This document shows, one piece after another, positions 25,083-34,281 of a stretch of 41,044 bases of DNA. The position numbers were made by a program, and so were the translations under genes. Origin of the DNA: Pseudomonadota bacterium. GTDB taxonomy: Bacteria; Pseudomonadota; Gammaproteobacteria; Acidiferrobacterales; UBA6901. The notes below the pieces were generated by a model, which was not told the origin of the DNA, did no database searches, and saw only the letters and a program-made list of their open reading frames with translations. The first letter of the stretch is position 1, and every line of letters starts with the position of its first letter. The stretch lies in assembly GCA_027364845.1 (NCBI GenBank), contig DAHXOO010000022.1, positions 1 through 41,044 on the forward strand, read 5' to 3'.

Positions 25083-26243
25083 TTACCGCAACGTCTGCGG
25101 CTTCAGCAGCAGCAAGGTGACCAGGAATGCCAGGCCGGCAGCGACTGCGGCGAGCGTGAAGGTTACCGTCGGGCCAAGCGCCGTCCAGGCGCGTCCGGCA
25201 TAGAAGCTTCCCACGACCCCACCCAGCCCGATACTTGCGCTGCCATAGATCGCCTGGCCGCGATGCTGATGACGTCCGGTGAAAAATCTGTAGATCAGTT
25301 GCATCGCGGCAGCATGAAACGCTCCGAAAGTCGCAGCGTGGAGCACTTGGGCGAATACCAGGACACCGAGGTGGCTCGGGAAATAGCCGATCAGTAGCCA
25401 GCGCAGCGCAGCAAGTGCGAAGCTCGCAAGCAGGACCGGGCGCAATGCGACCCGCGCCAGCAATCGACGCATGGAGAGAAAGACACCAATCTCGCACAGC
25501 ACCGCAAACGCCCACAGCGCACCGATCATGCTCTTCGAATAGCCGTATCCGGCCAGGTACAGCGAGTAGAAGGTGTAGTAAGGTCCGTGGCTCACCTGCA
25601 TCAGGAAACACGCGAGCAGGAAGGCGAAAACTTCACGGCGCAACAGCGCCTGGCGCAGCGGTCCGGGATGGCCGAGGTGGCCACGCACCTCGGCCTCGGG
25701 CAGCATCATGGCCATCACCAATATCCCGGACATCAGCAGCGACAACGCCGGCAACACCAGCCATGGGCCATTGCGATCAATGAGGGCACCCAGCGCCAGG
25801 ACGCTCGCGATGAAGCCGACCGAACCCCATAACCTCACCCGTCCATAGGCACCGGGATCCGCACCGAGATGGCCCATGGTTGTCGCCTCGAGCAGCGGCA
25901 GCGAGGCGTTCCAGAAGAAACCGAACACGAACATCACGGCTGCGAGCGACCAGAAATTTCTCGCCAGGTAAGCACCCGCGAAAGCGACGAGCGCGAGCAA
26001 TGAGGCCAGACGCACGAATATCATGCGCTGCTCCCGGTGATCGGCAAGCCAGCCCCACACCAGCGGCGCCACGATACGTGAAGAAATGAGCAATGCCATG
26101 ATGCTGCCGATGGCGCCGGGACCGAAACCGATGGAATGCAGGTACAGACCCCAGTAAGGGACCAGCGCACCCAGCGTTGCGAAATAAAAAAAATAAAATC
26201 CGCACAGCTGTGTGTGGAATCTGTTCGAAAGGCGTCGAGTCAC
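25083..26243 (-). CDS. MFS transporter (HcaT/MFS_1-like)
   Basis: An inner-membrane transporter of about 386 residues with around 12 membrane segments, each half carrying the MFS pattern (WGLYLHSIGFGPGAIGSIM; VWGWLADHREQRM between helices 2 and 3; GRVRLWGSVGFIAS). The arrangement resembles the phenylpropionate permease-like MFS_1 group (HcaT, LacY-related), but the substrate is unknown. The GTG at 26243 is preferred because GAGGAA lies 9 bases upstream; a TTG at 26273 and a GTG at 26267 would add 8-10 residues. It follows the methyltransferase in the minus-strand aroC group, a neighbourhood seen in pseudomonads. Confidence 0.88.
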   Translation of the reverse strand: MTRRLSNRFHTQLCGFYFFYFATLGALVPYWGLYLHSIGFGPGAIGSIMALLISSRIVAPLVWGWLADHREQRMIFVRLASLLALVAFAGAYLARNFWSLAAVMFVFGFFWNASLPLLEATTMGHLGADPGAYGRVRLWGSVGFIASVLALGALIDRNGPWLVLPALSLLMSGILVMAMMLPEAEVRGHLGHPGPLRQALLRREVFAFLLACFLMQVSHGPYYTFYSLYLAGYGYSKSMIGALWAFAVLCEIGVFLSMRRLLARVALRPVLLASFALAALRWLLIGYFPSHLGVLVFAQVLHAATFGAFHAAAMQLIYRFFTGRHQHRGQAIYGSASIGLGGVVGSFYAGRAWTALGPTVTFTLAAVAAGLAFLVTLLLLKPQTLR

Positions 26244-26332
26244 CGCGGCGTATTCCTCACTATGCACAGGCAACGCGGCGGCCGGACGGAAACCACTGTC
26301 ACACGAATCTCAATCGCTATGGGAAAATGCCG

Positions 26333-27166
26333 CTAGCCGGGCTTTTGGACAATGAGTTCGACCGGTGCCACGAGCCCGGTGGAAACACTGCTGACGATGT
26401 TCTGCATTCTTGCTCCGGTACTCTGCCCCATGATGAGGTGCAATCCCAAGACAGGCGGCCCCGCAGCGGCTGCCAGTCGCGCGCGCAGCTCCCTAAAAAA
26501 GGCGAGCGCGAATTCGCGGCGATTGCGCTCGGCAATGATCAAAAAACCGCACTGCTGTAACGCCTGCTTATAAGCCTGCGGGCTGCAAATATGGTTGTCC
26601 GCAGCGCTCTGCGCCCAGGGAACTGGATATGTAAGAGGGCCTTCGGCCGTGCGCATTACATCATAGATCCCGAACCGTGCCCCGGGGCGCAGCACCCGGT
26701 GCACTTCCGACCACAGCGTAGCCTTGTTATCGATATTCATGCCAACGTGCAGCATGCAGGCAGCGTCGAAGACGCCGGACTCGAACGGCAGGCACGACGC
26801 ATCACCCTGACAAAGCGCGGTCTGTTCGTCAAGCCCCGTCCACGCACAAAGCGCTTGGGCGACTGCCACGAACTCGGCCGTCCGGTCGATACCGCTGACC
26901 CGGCAGCCGTAGCGGCTTGCCATCAGCCGCGCTGTTCCCCCGAGGCCGCAGCCAATGTCCAGCACCCGGTTGCTGGCCGACAGTCCGAGCTGCCCGAGAA
27001 GATCTTCCGAGGCCTGACGTCCACCGATATGGAATTCGTCGACCGGAGCGAGGTCTTCGATCGTGACTGAATCCGGTGACTTACCGAGTCTCAGCAATGC
27101 CGCCCGGATCTTATCGAGCACCTGTCCGGTCTCGTAGTTTTCCGAAATGGCATCGTGCTCTATCAT
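26333..27166 (-). CDS. SAM-dependent methyltransferase (class I)
   Basis: A 277-residue class I methyltransferase. Motif I VLDIGCGLGGTARL is at about 68-81, an acidic motif II region SGIDRT follows, then GDASCLPFESGVFDAACMLHV as motif IV/post-I, and RVLRPGARFGIYDV. The N-terminal part with FHIGGRQASEDLL resembles sarcosine/dimethylglycine methyltransferases and other small-molecule enzymes; the substrate is not determinable. The ATG at 27166 is chosen because AGGAG lies 7 bases before it; the frame runs to 27253, which would overlap aroC. It starts 28 bases after aroC. Confidence 0.9.
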   Translation of the reverse strand: MIEHDAISENYETGQVLDKIRAALLRLGKSPDSVTIEDLAPVDEFHIGGRQASEDLLGQLGLSASNRVLDIGCGLGGTARLMASRYGCRVSGIDRTAEFVAVAQALCAWTGLDEQTALCQGDASCLPFESGVFDAACMLHVGMNIDNKATLWSEVHRVLRPGARFGIYDVMRTAEGPLTYPVPWAQSAADNHICSPQAYKQALQQCGFLIIAERNRREFALAFFRELRARLAAAAGPPVLGLHLIMGQSTGARMQNIVSSVSTGLVAPVELIVQKPG

Positions 27167-27194
27167 CCTTTGACTCCTGGCTGCGCCTGCCCGC

Positions 27195-28295
27195 TCAATC
27201 AGGCGCTGCCGGGATGTCGGGCGTGATTCGTACGACATCGAGGTTCTGGGCACGATGGCGCAAGACGTGGTCCATCAGCACAATGGCAAGCATGGCCTCG
27301 GCAATCGGGGTGGCGCGGATCCCGACACAAGGGTCGTGACGCCCGGTCGTGACTACCTCTACCGGATCGCCGGTAAGATTGACGGTCCTGCCAGGCAGAC
27401 GGATGCTCGAGGTGGGCTTGAGCGCAATGCTCGCAACGATATCCTGACCAGTCGAAATTCCACCCAGTATGCCGCCGGCGTAGTTGCTGAGAAAGCCATG
27501 TGGTGTTATCTCGTCGCGATGCTCGCTGCCTTTCTGACGGATGCTCGCGAATCCCGCCCCGATTTCAACGCCCTTCACCGCATTGATGCTCATGAGCGCT
27601 CCAGCAATGTCGGCGTCGAGACGGCCGAACACCGGCTCGCCGAGTCCGACCGGCACATTGCCCGCGACCACATTGACGCGTGCACCGACCGAGTTTCCCT
27701 CCTTGCGCAGCGCATCCATGTACGCCTCGAGCTCCGGCACTTTCTGCGGGTCCGGGCAGAAAAACGGATTATTCTCGACCTCGTCCCAATCTACCTGCTC
27801 GATGCGGATCGGCCCGAGTTCCGACAGATAGCCACGCACGCTAATGCCGAGGCGCTCGCGCAGATATTTCTTGGCGATGGCGCCGGCAGCGACGCGCATC
27901 GCAGTCTCGCGCGCTGACGCACGGCCGCCGCCGCGATAGTCGCGAAACCCGTATTTCTGCTGATAGGTGTAGTCCGCATGCCCGGGCCGAAAACGATCCA
28001 TGATCTTCGAATAGTCCTGGGAGCGCTGATCGGTGTTCTGGATCATCAGTCCTATGGGCGTTCCGGTGGTGCGGCCCTCGAATACGCCGGAAAGGATCTT
28101 CACCTCATCGGCTTCACGCCGCTGGGTGGTGTGGCGCGACTTCCCGGGCTTGCGTCGATCCAGATCACATTGCAGATCGGCTTCACTGAGCAACATGCCC
28201 GGAGGGCAGCCGTCAACGATGCACAGATATGCCGGCCCGTGGCTCTCTCCGCAGGTGGTGACCGTGAACAGCTTGCCGAAGGTATTGCCGGACAT
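27195..28295 (-). CDS. aroC: chorismate synthase
   Basis: Converts 5-enolpyruvylshikimate 3-phosphate to chorismate with reduced FMN, the last shikimate-pathway step. The 366-residue protein matches the family: [36 protein letters not shown], GANPs-equivalent segments [13 protein letters not shown], and [13 protein letters not shown] near the C-terminus. It starts at ATG 28295. It lies between a small unknown gene and the methyltransferase gene on the same strand, so these are likely one operon. Confidence 0.98.
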   Translation of the reverse strand: MSGNTFGKLFTVTTCGESHGPAYLCIVDGCPPGMLLSEADLQCDLDRRKPGKSRHTTQRREADEVKILSGVFEGRTTGTPIGLMIQNTDQRSQDYSKIMDRFRPGHADYTYQQKYGFRDYRGGGRASARETAMRVAAGAIAKKYLRERLGISVRGYLSELGPIRIEQVDWDEVENNPFFCPDPQKVPELEAYMDALRKEGNSVGARVNVVAGNVPVGLGEPVFGRLDADIAGALMSINAVKGVEIGAGFASIRQKGSEHRDEITPHGFLSNYAGGILGGISTGQDIVASIALKPTSSIRLPGRTVNLTGDPVEVVTTGRHDPCVGIRATPIAEAMLAIVLMDHVLRHRAQNLDVVRITPDIPAAPD

Positions 28296-28342
28296 GGCCG
28301 AATGGTACCGGAATTACCCTGCGCCCAACAGATCCGCCCGGA

Positions 28343-28657
28343 TCAGAAACCCGACCGGTGAACAGTATTGAGCGTCTCGAACAAGCCGTGAAACGGAATA
28401 TAGGTCTTCCACTCACGCACCAAGGGCATTACGGTGAGATCCTGACCGTCCCCAAAATTGTGGGAACCTTCGGCCACTTCCTTACGCAGGCGACCGAGCT
28501 CCGCCCGGAGCTGCTGATAGACCGGAGTCCGGGCGCCGAACTCCTGCAGGCCGTCGCCTTCTTCCTCGGCGCAGCGCAGCAGATCCTCGACCTCAAACTG
28601 CGTCTGCTCGATGAGATCCAGATACTCTTTGGGGGTCTGTGGCTGATGCATAAACAT
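28343..28657 (-). CDS. small soluble protein of unknown function upstream of aroC
   Basis: A 104-residue protein, MFMHQPQTPKEYLDLIEQTQFEVEDLL..., acidic and helical in its first half, ending PFHGLFETLNTVHRSGF. No family is recognised, but the composition is protein-like, and it sits 47 bases ahead of aroC in the same direction. The start may be the ATG at 28657 or the one at 28651; neither has a strong ribosome-binding site. Confidence 0.6.
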   Translation of the reverse strand: MFMHQPQTPKEYLDLIEQTQFEVEDLLRCAEEEGDGLQEFGARTPVYQQLRAELGRLRKEVAEGSHNFGDGQDLTVMPLVREWKTYIPFHGLFETLNTVHRSGF

Positions 28658-29208
28658 TCAAAGTTTCGCGCGCCCGGTGACGGCGATCGTCAGAGTTTAG
28701 CGGCTGGGGCCATAGATATCCATAGCCACTCCGGTAACCACCAGGGTGAGTGTGTCCACCTCCTGACGGTGCCGCTCAACCGCTTAGGCTTAAACAGCCG
28801 CAATAGCAGTACGCCGCCGTCGAGTGATCCCCATCGTAAGACGTTGTCAACAAATCAAGGTATCAACTTGTCTTCTTGGTGTTTGGCCGGATGACATAGT
28901 TGGCTCATTGGGAGCGAAGTCACAATAAGCGACATTTGGAGATTGGGGTTCTAAGGGGATACTCAAGCCGAATCGGTAACCGGTTGCAAGGCATGACGGA
29001 ATTTCGAGCGGTTTGGCTTACACCCTACAACGCTGAAGCTGGATCGTTTCTGACATCACAACAGGAAAACAGCCCGCACAAGGGCGGGCTGTTTTCCAAT
29101 CCATTCGGCAACATCCCACCGGCTAGTGGATTAACTTAACAACACCAGTTTGCACCGATGCTGCTTTTGCCGCATTGCACTACCCGCCGGTAATCGGTAC
29201 GACCCACG
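28658..29208. other. 550-base spacer containing a strong terminator
   Basis: No convincing gene on either strand. The terminator at 29064-29097 is the only clear signal. A frame from 28900 to 29139 on the plus strand translates the terminator stem and is not a gene. GCTAGTGGAT occurs twice (29122-29131 and 29208-29217), the second copy covering the end of the NHL remnant. Confidence 0.45.
29064..29097. terminator. strong bidirectional terminator
   Basis: GGAAAACAGCCCGC (29064-29077) pairs perfectly with GCGGGCTGTTTTCC (29084-29097) around ACAAGG: a 14-bp stem with A- and T-runs at its base on both strands. On the minus strand it lies about 110 bases after the NHL remnant; on the plus strand no gene precedes it. 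Confidence 0.85.
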
Positions 29209-29382
29209 CTAGTGGATCTTGCGGACGGTGTAGTTGCCGCAATCTGCCACATAAAGGTTAGTGCGGTCGTTAGTTATTCTGTGCTCGCCATCGGTACGTG
29301 CTTTCAGCACATTCGGTAACCCTCCACTGGTGGCCACATTCAACTGCGCTGCGGAAACGCAGACAAGGTAAATTAACACCAC
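29209..29382 (-). pseudogene. NHL-repeat secreted protein, remnant
   Basis: A minus-strand frame from GTG 29380-29382 to TAG 29209-29211 encodes 57 residues. It begins with a hydrophobic leader (MVLIYLVCVSAAQLNV) and ends TNLYVADCGNYTVRKIH, a clear NHL-type blade (LYVADxGNxTVRKI). Real NHL proteins have several blades, so a single terminal blade directly after a leader suggests internal deletion. A stop codon (TAA) lies just upstream in frame. A strong terminator follows about 110 bases downstream, as expected for an old gene end. Confidence 0.5.
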
Positions 29383-29533
29383 CGCTTAAAAAAGTTTCGT
29401 AACTATTCAGAAAAAACGCTTGGCAAGATTTTTGCTCGAATTGCGGGACATTGTGGCGCACATCGGCACACCTTATTCTCGTCGCGTGTAGCCGCATACA
29501 GTCCTTCTACTGGGACGGGCCTCGTGCAGTAGA

Positions 29534-30430
29534 TCAGTGCGGCATCGTAACCATAGTCGCGGAGCGCGCGAATATCCACGCGATTCCGAAGCCGGCCATG
29601 ACTGAATTGCGGGTGCGCACCAGCGGGCTGCTTTCGAATACCGCACCAGAAAGGTTGCCGTAGCGCACGAACGCCCCGAACCAGGTGTTACGAAAGCGCC
29701 TGCTGACCGAAATCGTCAATCGCATTCCGCTGTAGCCGCCGGACGTAACATAGGCCGGGCGAGTCGGCGTGGCATAGGCCGGGTCTACTTGATAGTAGTA
29801 AGCATTCTGCTGCTCGGTTGCGAATACAGGACCGAGCGCTGCCCCAAAATTCCAGCGCGCCACACCGAGACGTAGTTTCGTGTCATAGTTGATGATCGGA
29901 TTGAACACCCAACCAATATAGTGCGCATACCGCAGGTCGGTTGCGATCACAGCGCGCGCCGGCAACTTGAATGACCAGGTCGGTTCGCGCCGGCACACTG
30001 GATCGAGACAGACTTCGAGTGCCGGCCCGACTTCCACAGTTGGATAAAGATCCGGCATTCCGGCGCGGGCATCGTTGCGGCTGCTATTTACCGGAACTCC
30101 GGCGTTCAGGCTGAAGTTAAGATTAATGCGCCGATGTCTCACGACTTGTCCCACTACGCCGTGACGACCCACGGTCACGGCATCTCCGCGATACACCAGG
30201 TACGGCAGCGGCAGGAGATAACTGCGCTGTTGGTCCGACCCGTTGTAGTCCGGAACCGTGAGCGGCGCCACACCAAAGCCGATTTCCCACAGCGGGCGCT
30301 GCGCGGCGCTGGCCGATGCTACCAGTCCAGACAGCAGTACGGCAGCCAGCCTTCGCCATCGGCGCACGCGATACCGGACCGTACGCCTCACCGGCGGCCG
30401 CAACTCATTTTCTGCTTTCGGAGCGACCAC
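29534..30430 (-). CDS. MipA/OmpV-family outer-membrane protein
   Basis: A 298-residue exported protein. After a basic N-terminus and a hydrophobic leader (about 28-43, LAAVLLSGLVASASAAQ) comes a beta-barrel with alternating patterns and the MipA opening WEIGFGVAPLTVPDYNGSDQ. It ends in strands with aromatic residues (MAGFGIAWIF) before a short tail. The family scaffolds murein-lytic enzymes (MipA) or acts as a porin-like protein (OmpV). The start is GTG at 30430 with AGGA 6 bases upstream; a later GTG would shorten the basic N-terminus. It probably stands alone. Confidence 0.85.
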   Translation of the reverse strand: MVAPKAENELRPPVRRTVRYRVRRWRRLAAVLLSGLVASASAAQRPLWEIGFGVAPLTVPDYNGSDQQRSYLLPLPYLVYRGDAVTVGRHGVVGQVVRHRRINLNFSLNAGVPVNSSRNDARAGMPDLYPTVEVGPALEVCLDPVCRREPTWSFKLPARAVIATDLRYAHYIGWVFNPIINYDTKLRLGVARWNFGAALGPVFATEQQNAYYYQVDPAYATPTRPAYVTSGGYSGMRLTISVSRRFRNTWFGAFVRYGNLSGAVFESSPLVRTRNSVMAGFGIAWIFARSATMVTMPH

Positions 30431-30770
30431 TTAAAATCCTGAACATGGCTGAAAGTAAGGACACAAGTCCGGCACACCTGCCGGTGCGCACAAGCAGGTG
30501 TGCCAATATCCGCTTTCTGGAGTGCACGCCTCGAATCGCCTCCAGCGCGAAGAGAGGCCGACCCAAGACTGAAGTCTTGAGTCACCGTGACCGCGACACC
30601 CTGATAGCTCAAGATAACGCTGTCTGTGGGGCCGCGTATACCAGTGACACAGGCCGAACCATAACTGCATCCCGGCACGTACGCCAGACCATCTCGTGGG
30701 CAATTCCTGAAACGACATTTACTCGGACCCAGTTTGGATTATAGTTAGGCGTAAACAACAGAAGGACGGC
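30431..30770. other. 340-base divergent promoter region
   Basis: It separates the minus-strand MipA gene from the plus-strand peptidase operon and must hold both promoters. A perfect 7-bp inverted repeat CAAGACT-GA-AGTCTTG lies at 30564-30579, without a T-run. No gene was recognised, although minus-strand frames are open through part of it. Confidence 0.4.
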
Positions 30771-31895
30771 TTGCCACCGACTCATGTCCATACGACTAAG
30801 ACCTTGGCGACGCGGTGGCAACGCCGTGCTTACCTCTTGAGCGCGATTGCCAAACCCCGTGGCGCCGTTACGCGCCAGCACAAGACCGTCCGCCGCTGGG
30901 CTGACTGGCCGGAGGAACGCCTGCTCGATACCCGCCTTTGCGACCTTGACCTGAAGCTTGCGCGCAGCCCGCTGGAAGAACGGATTGCCACGCTGTACCG
31001 CGAGCTCGATCTTCGTGGCATCGGTTTCCGGCCCCACTGCTGGCTGTCGGACTGCTGGTTCAGTCCGGACGGCGTGCCGGGTTTCGCCATTCCGTTCTAT
31101 CTCGCGCATCCGCGCCTGGCACGACTGGAGAAACGCTGGATGCTTGAACTAGAGGGAGGAAGCAGACCGGAATGCCTGAAGCTCATGCGCCACGAAACAG
31201 CGCATGCGCTGGCCAACGCATACCGCCTGCATCTGAGGCGTGAGTGGCGGCGGCGCTTCGGACGCGCTAGCCGCAGTTACCCTGACAGCTATCTGCCGCG
31301 CCCCTATAGCCGAAGTTACGTCATTCATCTTGAAGGCTGGTACGCGCAGAGCCATCCACACGAGGACTGGGCCGAGACGTTCGCCGTGTGGCTGGACCCG
31401 CGCTCAAACTGGCGCGAGCGCTACGGCGGCTGGCCGGCGATCAGGAAGCTCAGATACGTCGACACCTTGATGCAGGAAATAGGACCACGGCGCCCCGCAC
31501 TGCACAACCGGCGCCGGATCGAACCGGTGAGCGCCCTGCGTGTAACGCTGCGCCAATATTTTGAGCAGAAACAGGAGCGGCTTGGTGCCTTCTACCCGCG
31601 CTTCCACCGCCAGCAGCTTGAACTTATCTTCCCGCCCACGAGGTCACAGCGCGCCGAACCGGCCTCGCACTTCATACGGCGGCACCGGCGCGATGCGCTA
31701 GCCGCGGTCTCGCTCTGGACCGCAGCATCGCGCTACCGGGTAAACCTAACACTCGATCACATGGCGCAGCTCGCTGATGAGCTGGATCTGCGCACAGGCG
31801 CGGATAGAGAGAGCGCACGGCTGGCACTGATTTCGGCACTGATCATGCTCTACATGGGTTCGCTGCATGCGGGAAAGTCGCGCCTCACGCTATGA
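30771..31895 (+). CDS. putative zinc metallopeptidase
   Basis: A 374-residue soluble protein with the zinc-peptidase motif H141-ETA-H145 in LMRHETAHALANAYRLH and a downstream acidic motif HEDWAETFAVWL (Glu202 a likely third ligand). This fits the family of putative zinc-binding metallopeptidases whose second motif is (E)DWAE. The rest is rich in Arg and Leu with a C-terminal helical part (about 300-374). The substrate is unknown. The only early start is TTG 30771, with AAGGA close upstream. Its stop overlaps the ATP-grasp start (ATGA), so the two are coupled, implying a shared pathway, for example peptide release or tag processing. Confidence 0.75.
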   Translation: MPPTHVHTTKTLATRWQRRAYLLSAIAKPRGAVTRQHKTVRRWADWPEERLLDTRLCDLDLKLARSPLEERIATLYRELDLRGIGFRPHCWLSDCWFSPDGVPGFAIPFYLAHPRLARLEKRWMLELEGGSRPECLKLMRHETAHALANAYRLHLRREWRRRFGRASRSYPDSYLPRPYSRSYVIHLEGWYAQSHPHEDWAETFAVWLDPRSNWRERYGGWPAIRKLRYVDTLMQEIGPRRPALHNRRRIEPVSALRVTLRQYFEQKQERLGAFYPRFHRQQLELIFPPTRSQRAEPASHFIRRHRRDALAAVSLWTAASRYRVNLTLDHMAQLADELDLRTGADRESARLALISALIMLYMGSLHAGKSRLTL

Positions 31896-32920
31896 AGAAA
31901 TTCCGTGTAATGATGCTGGTCCATTACTCGCTGGTGCCTCCGGATGATCTGCACTCCAAGGACGATCCGCGCATGGAGAAATTTCGCACCGAGTACGACG
32001 TCAAACACGCTCTGCTGAAGCTCGGTCACGAAGTCTGCGTGGTCGGTGTCTACGATGATCTGGCGCCAATACGCACGACCATAGAACAATGGGAACCGGA
32101 CATCGCGTTCAATCTACTCGAGGAATTCGCCGGCATAGCGGCGTTCGATTACTATGTGGTGAGCTATCTCGAGATGATGAAGCTTCCGTATACCGGCTGC
32201 AATCCGCGTGGCCTGCTGTTGGCACGCGACAAGGCACTGTCCAAGAAACTGCTTGCCTACCACCGCATCCAGGTTCCGGACTTTCGCGTGTTCCCGCGTG
32301 GTCGAAAATCACCGCCCAGGCGTCGCGTCCCCTACCCGGTGATTGTCAAGGCGCTCACCGAGGAAGGTTCACTTGGCATCGCGCAGGCATCCTATGTGGA
32401 AAACGAGCGCCAGTTGCAGGAGCGCATCCAGCTCATTCATGAACGCATCCAGGACGACGCCATCGCCGAGCAATACATTGATGGCCGCGAGATCTACGTC
32501 ACGATTCTGGGCAACATCCAACTGCAGGTGCTGCCGGTGCGTGAGCTGATCTTCCGCAACGCGATCGAAGGCGCTCCGCGCATGGCCACCTACAAGGTTA
32601 AATGGGATGAAAAGTACCGGGAACGCTGGGGGATCGACTATCAATTCGCCGCTGACCTAGAGGTGGAGACGGTCGAACGCATCGGCCGGCTGTGTAAGCG
32701 AATATACCGCGCCCTCGGGATGAGCGGCTACGCACGCATAGACCTGCGCCTCAATCCTGCGGGGCAGTTTTTCGTGCTCGAGGCCAATCCCAATCCCGGG
32801 ATCGCCCGAGATGAAGACAGCACGCTGTCCGCGCGCCGGGCCGGAATGAGCTACGAGGAATTTATCCAGCACATCCTGCGGCTCGGCCTGCGCGCACACG
32901 CCAGCGCCAGAATACAGTAA
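31892..32920 (+). CDS. ATP-grasp ligase, D-Ala-D-Ala ligase-like
   Basis: A 342-residue ATP-grasp enzyme that would join a carboxylate to an amine through an acyl phosphate. The N-terminal pre-ATP domain (1-110) includes NLLEEFAG. The ATP-binding part has VIVKALTEEGSLGIA (about 150-164), IAEQYIDGREIYV (191-203), and Mg-binding ARIDLRL (Asp284) and FVLEANPNPGI (Glu297, Asn299). It is too divergent and too short of the D-Ala-D-Ala ligase signatures to be called Ddl. It is coupled to the metallopeptidase and followed after 15 bases by a thioesterase. A peptide-bond or amide-forming role is expected; the product is unknown. Confidence 0.88.
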   Translation: MKKFRVMMLVHYSLVPPDDLHSKDDPRMEKFRTEYDVKHALLKLGHEVCVVGVYDDLAPIRTTIEQWEPDIAFNLLEEFAGIAAFDYYVVSYLEMMKLPYTGCNPRGLLLARDKALSKKLLAYHRIQVPDFRVFPRGRKSPPRRRVPYPVIVKALTEEGSLGIAQASYVENERQLQERIQLIHERIQDDAIAEQYIDGREIYVTILGNIQLQVLPVRELIFRNAIEGAPRMATYKVKWDEKYRERWGIDYQFAADLEVETVERIGRLCKRIYRALGMSGYARIDLRLNPAGQFFVLEANPNPGIARDEDSTLSARRAGMSYEEFIQHILRLGLRAHASARIQ

Positions 32921-32935
32921 CCAGGATATTAACTC

Positions 32936-33346
32936 ATGAGCGAAGACAGTCTTCCGACCGATCGCCACGCTACCCTGCGGGTCGTGCCCATGCCATCCGA
33001 CACGAATTCCGCCGGGGACATCTTCGGCGGCTGGATCATGGCACAAGCCGACATCGCCGGCAGCGTGGTGGCAAGCCGGCGTGCACGCGGCCGCATCGTG
33101 ACCGTCGCGGTGAATGCCTTCCAGTTCCGCAAACCAGTATTCGTGAACGACCTAGTGAGCTTCTACGCCGAGGTGGTTCGGGTCGGTCGCACCTCAATTA
33201 CCGTGGACGTCGTGGTCTTTGCCGAGCGCGCACGGCACAAAGGAGAATGGGCTGGGGAATGCGTCAAGGTGACGGAAGCCACGCTGACCTATGTTGCGAT
33301 CGATGACCAACGCCGGCCGCGCGAGGTGCCGCCGGAGCATAATTAA
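32936..33346 (+). CDS. acyl-CoA thioesterase, YciA-like hotdog fold
   Basis: A 136-residue single hotdog domain with the family hallmark SDTNSAGDIFGGWIMAQADIAGSVVA and the strand FQFRKPVFVNDLVSFYAEVVRVGRTSI. The family hydrolyses acyl-CoA thioesters in the cytoplasm as hexamers. AGGA lies 9 bases before the ATG, and the gene begins 15 bases after the ATP-grasp stop, so it is co-transcribed with it. The length is normal. Confidence 0.93.
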   Translation: MSEDSLPTDRHATLRVVPMPSDTNSAGDIFGGWIMAQADIAGSVVASRRARGRIVTVAVNAFQFRKPVFVNDLVSFYAEVVRVGRTSITVDVVVFAERARHKGEWAGECVKVTEATLTYVAIDDQRRPREVPPEHN

Positions 33347-33471
33347 GCGGCACTTCCGCCGCCCGCGCGGGTCGGCCGCGAGTACGCCCACCGATGGTAC
33401 GACTTGATAACGGGTCCATTGTTCCCCATTTACCTCAAAGACAACTTGCCGCTAGCGAGGTGGCTTTTATC

Positions 33472-34281
33472 ATGACCCGGAACCGTCCTGCAGCCGTGAA
33501 TGGCAGCTTCTACCCCGGGGGACGAGTCGCGTTGACGTCTATGGTGGATTTTTTGCTGTCAGAGGCGGCCACATCCGCAAACGGCGGACTTTTTCCCAAA
33601 GCGATCATCGTGCCACATGCTGGCTACGTGTACTCTGGCGCGGTGGCCGCGCGCGCCTACGCACGCCTACGGGGATACTCAGCTGACATCAAGCGTGTGA
33701 TTCTGATAGGACCGACACACCGTGTACCAGTGCGCGGTCTGGCGCTACCTGGAGCGGAGCGCTTCACGACGCCCCTCGGTACCGTCGACGTGGACCAGGA
33801 CGCCGTGTCTGCAATCTCGCACCTACCGCAAGTGGTCATGAGTGATCTGGTCCATGCGCGCGAACATTCCCTCGAGGTGCAAATTCCGTTCCTGCAGCGA
33901 GTACTGAAAGAGTTCCAGATCCTTCCTCTCGCCGTCGGCGACGCAACCCCGTCCCAGGTCTCCGAAGTGATCGAGATCCTGTGGGGTGGAGCGGAAACAC
34001 TGATCGTGATCAGTTCCGACCTTTCCCACTATCTGCCTTATGAAGTGGCGCAGGAGACGGACAGCCGTACGGTTGAGGCGATCCTTGCGCTCGACGATGA
34101 CCTAATCAGCGACGCCGATGCCTGCGGTAGTACGCCGGTCAGAGGTCTGATCCTGGCGGCCCGGGCACACCGGCTGCATCCGCAGTTGCTCGATCTGCGT
34201 AATTCTGGAGATACGGCAGGCGGCCGCGACAAGGTGGTCGGTTACGCGGCTTTGGTTTTCGGAGAACAAACCCATGTCTGA
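33472..34281 (+). CDS. amrB: AmmeMemoRadiSam system protein B (MEMO1-like)
   Basis: A 269-residue MEMO1-family protein. The start MTRNRPAAVNGSFYPGG matches the family; the ATG at 33472 has AGGTGG 8 bases upstream. An ATG at 33394 would add 26 poorly conserved residues. Metal-ligand positions are visible: His49 (VPHAGYVYSG), His83 (PTHRVP), Asp183 and His186 (SSDLSHY) and Cys218. Human MEMO1 binds iron or copper through similar residues. In bacteria the protein is paired with an AMMECR1-like protein and a radical SAM enzyme. Its function is not established. Its 3' end overlaps the next gene by 8 bases. Confidence 0.93.
   Translation: MTRNRPAAVNGSFYPGGRVALTSMVDFLLSEAATSANGGLFPKAIIVPHAGYVYSGAVAARAYARLRGYSADIKRVILIGPTHRVPVRGLALPGAERFTTPLGTVDVDQDAVSAISHLPQVVMSDLVHAREHSLEVQIPFLQRVLKEFQILPLAVGDATPSQVSEVIEILWGGAETLIVISSDLSHYLPYEVAQETDSRTVEAILALDDDLISDADACGSTPVRGLILAARAHRLHPQLLDLRNSGDTAGGRDKVVGYAALVFGEQTHV

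Noticed and set aside
28900-29139. A 79-codon plus-strand ORF
   Set aside because: It translates straight through the 14-bp terminator stem and has no protein features.
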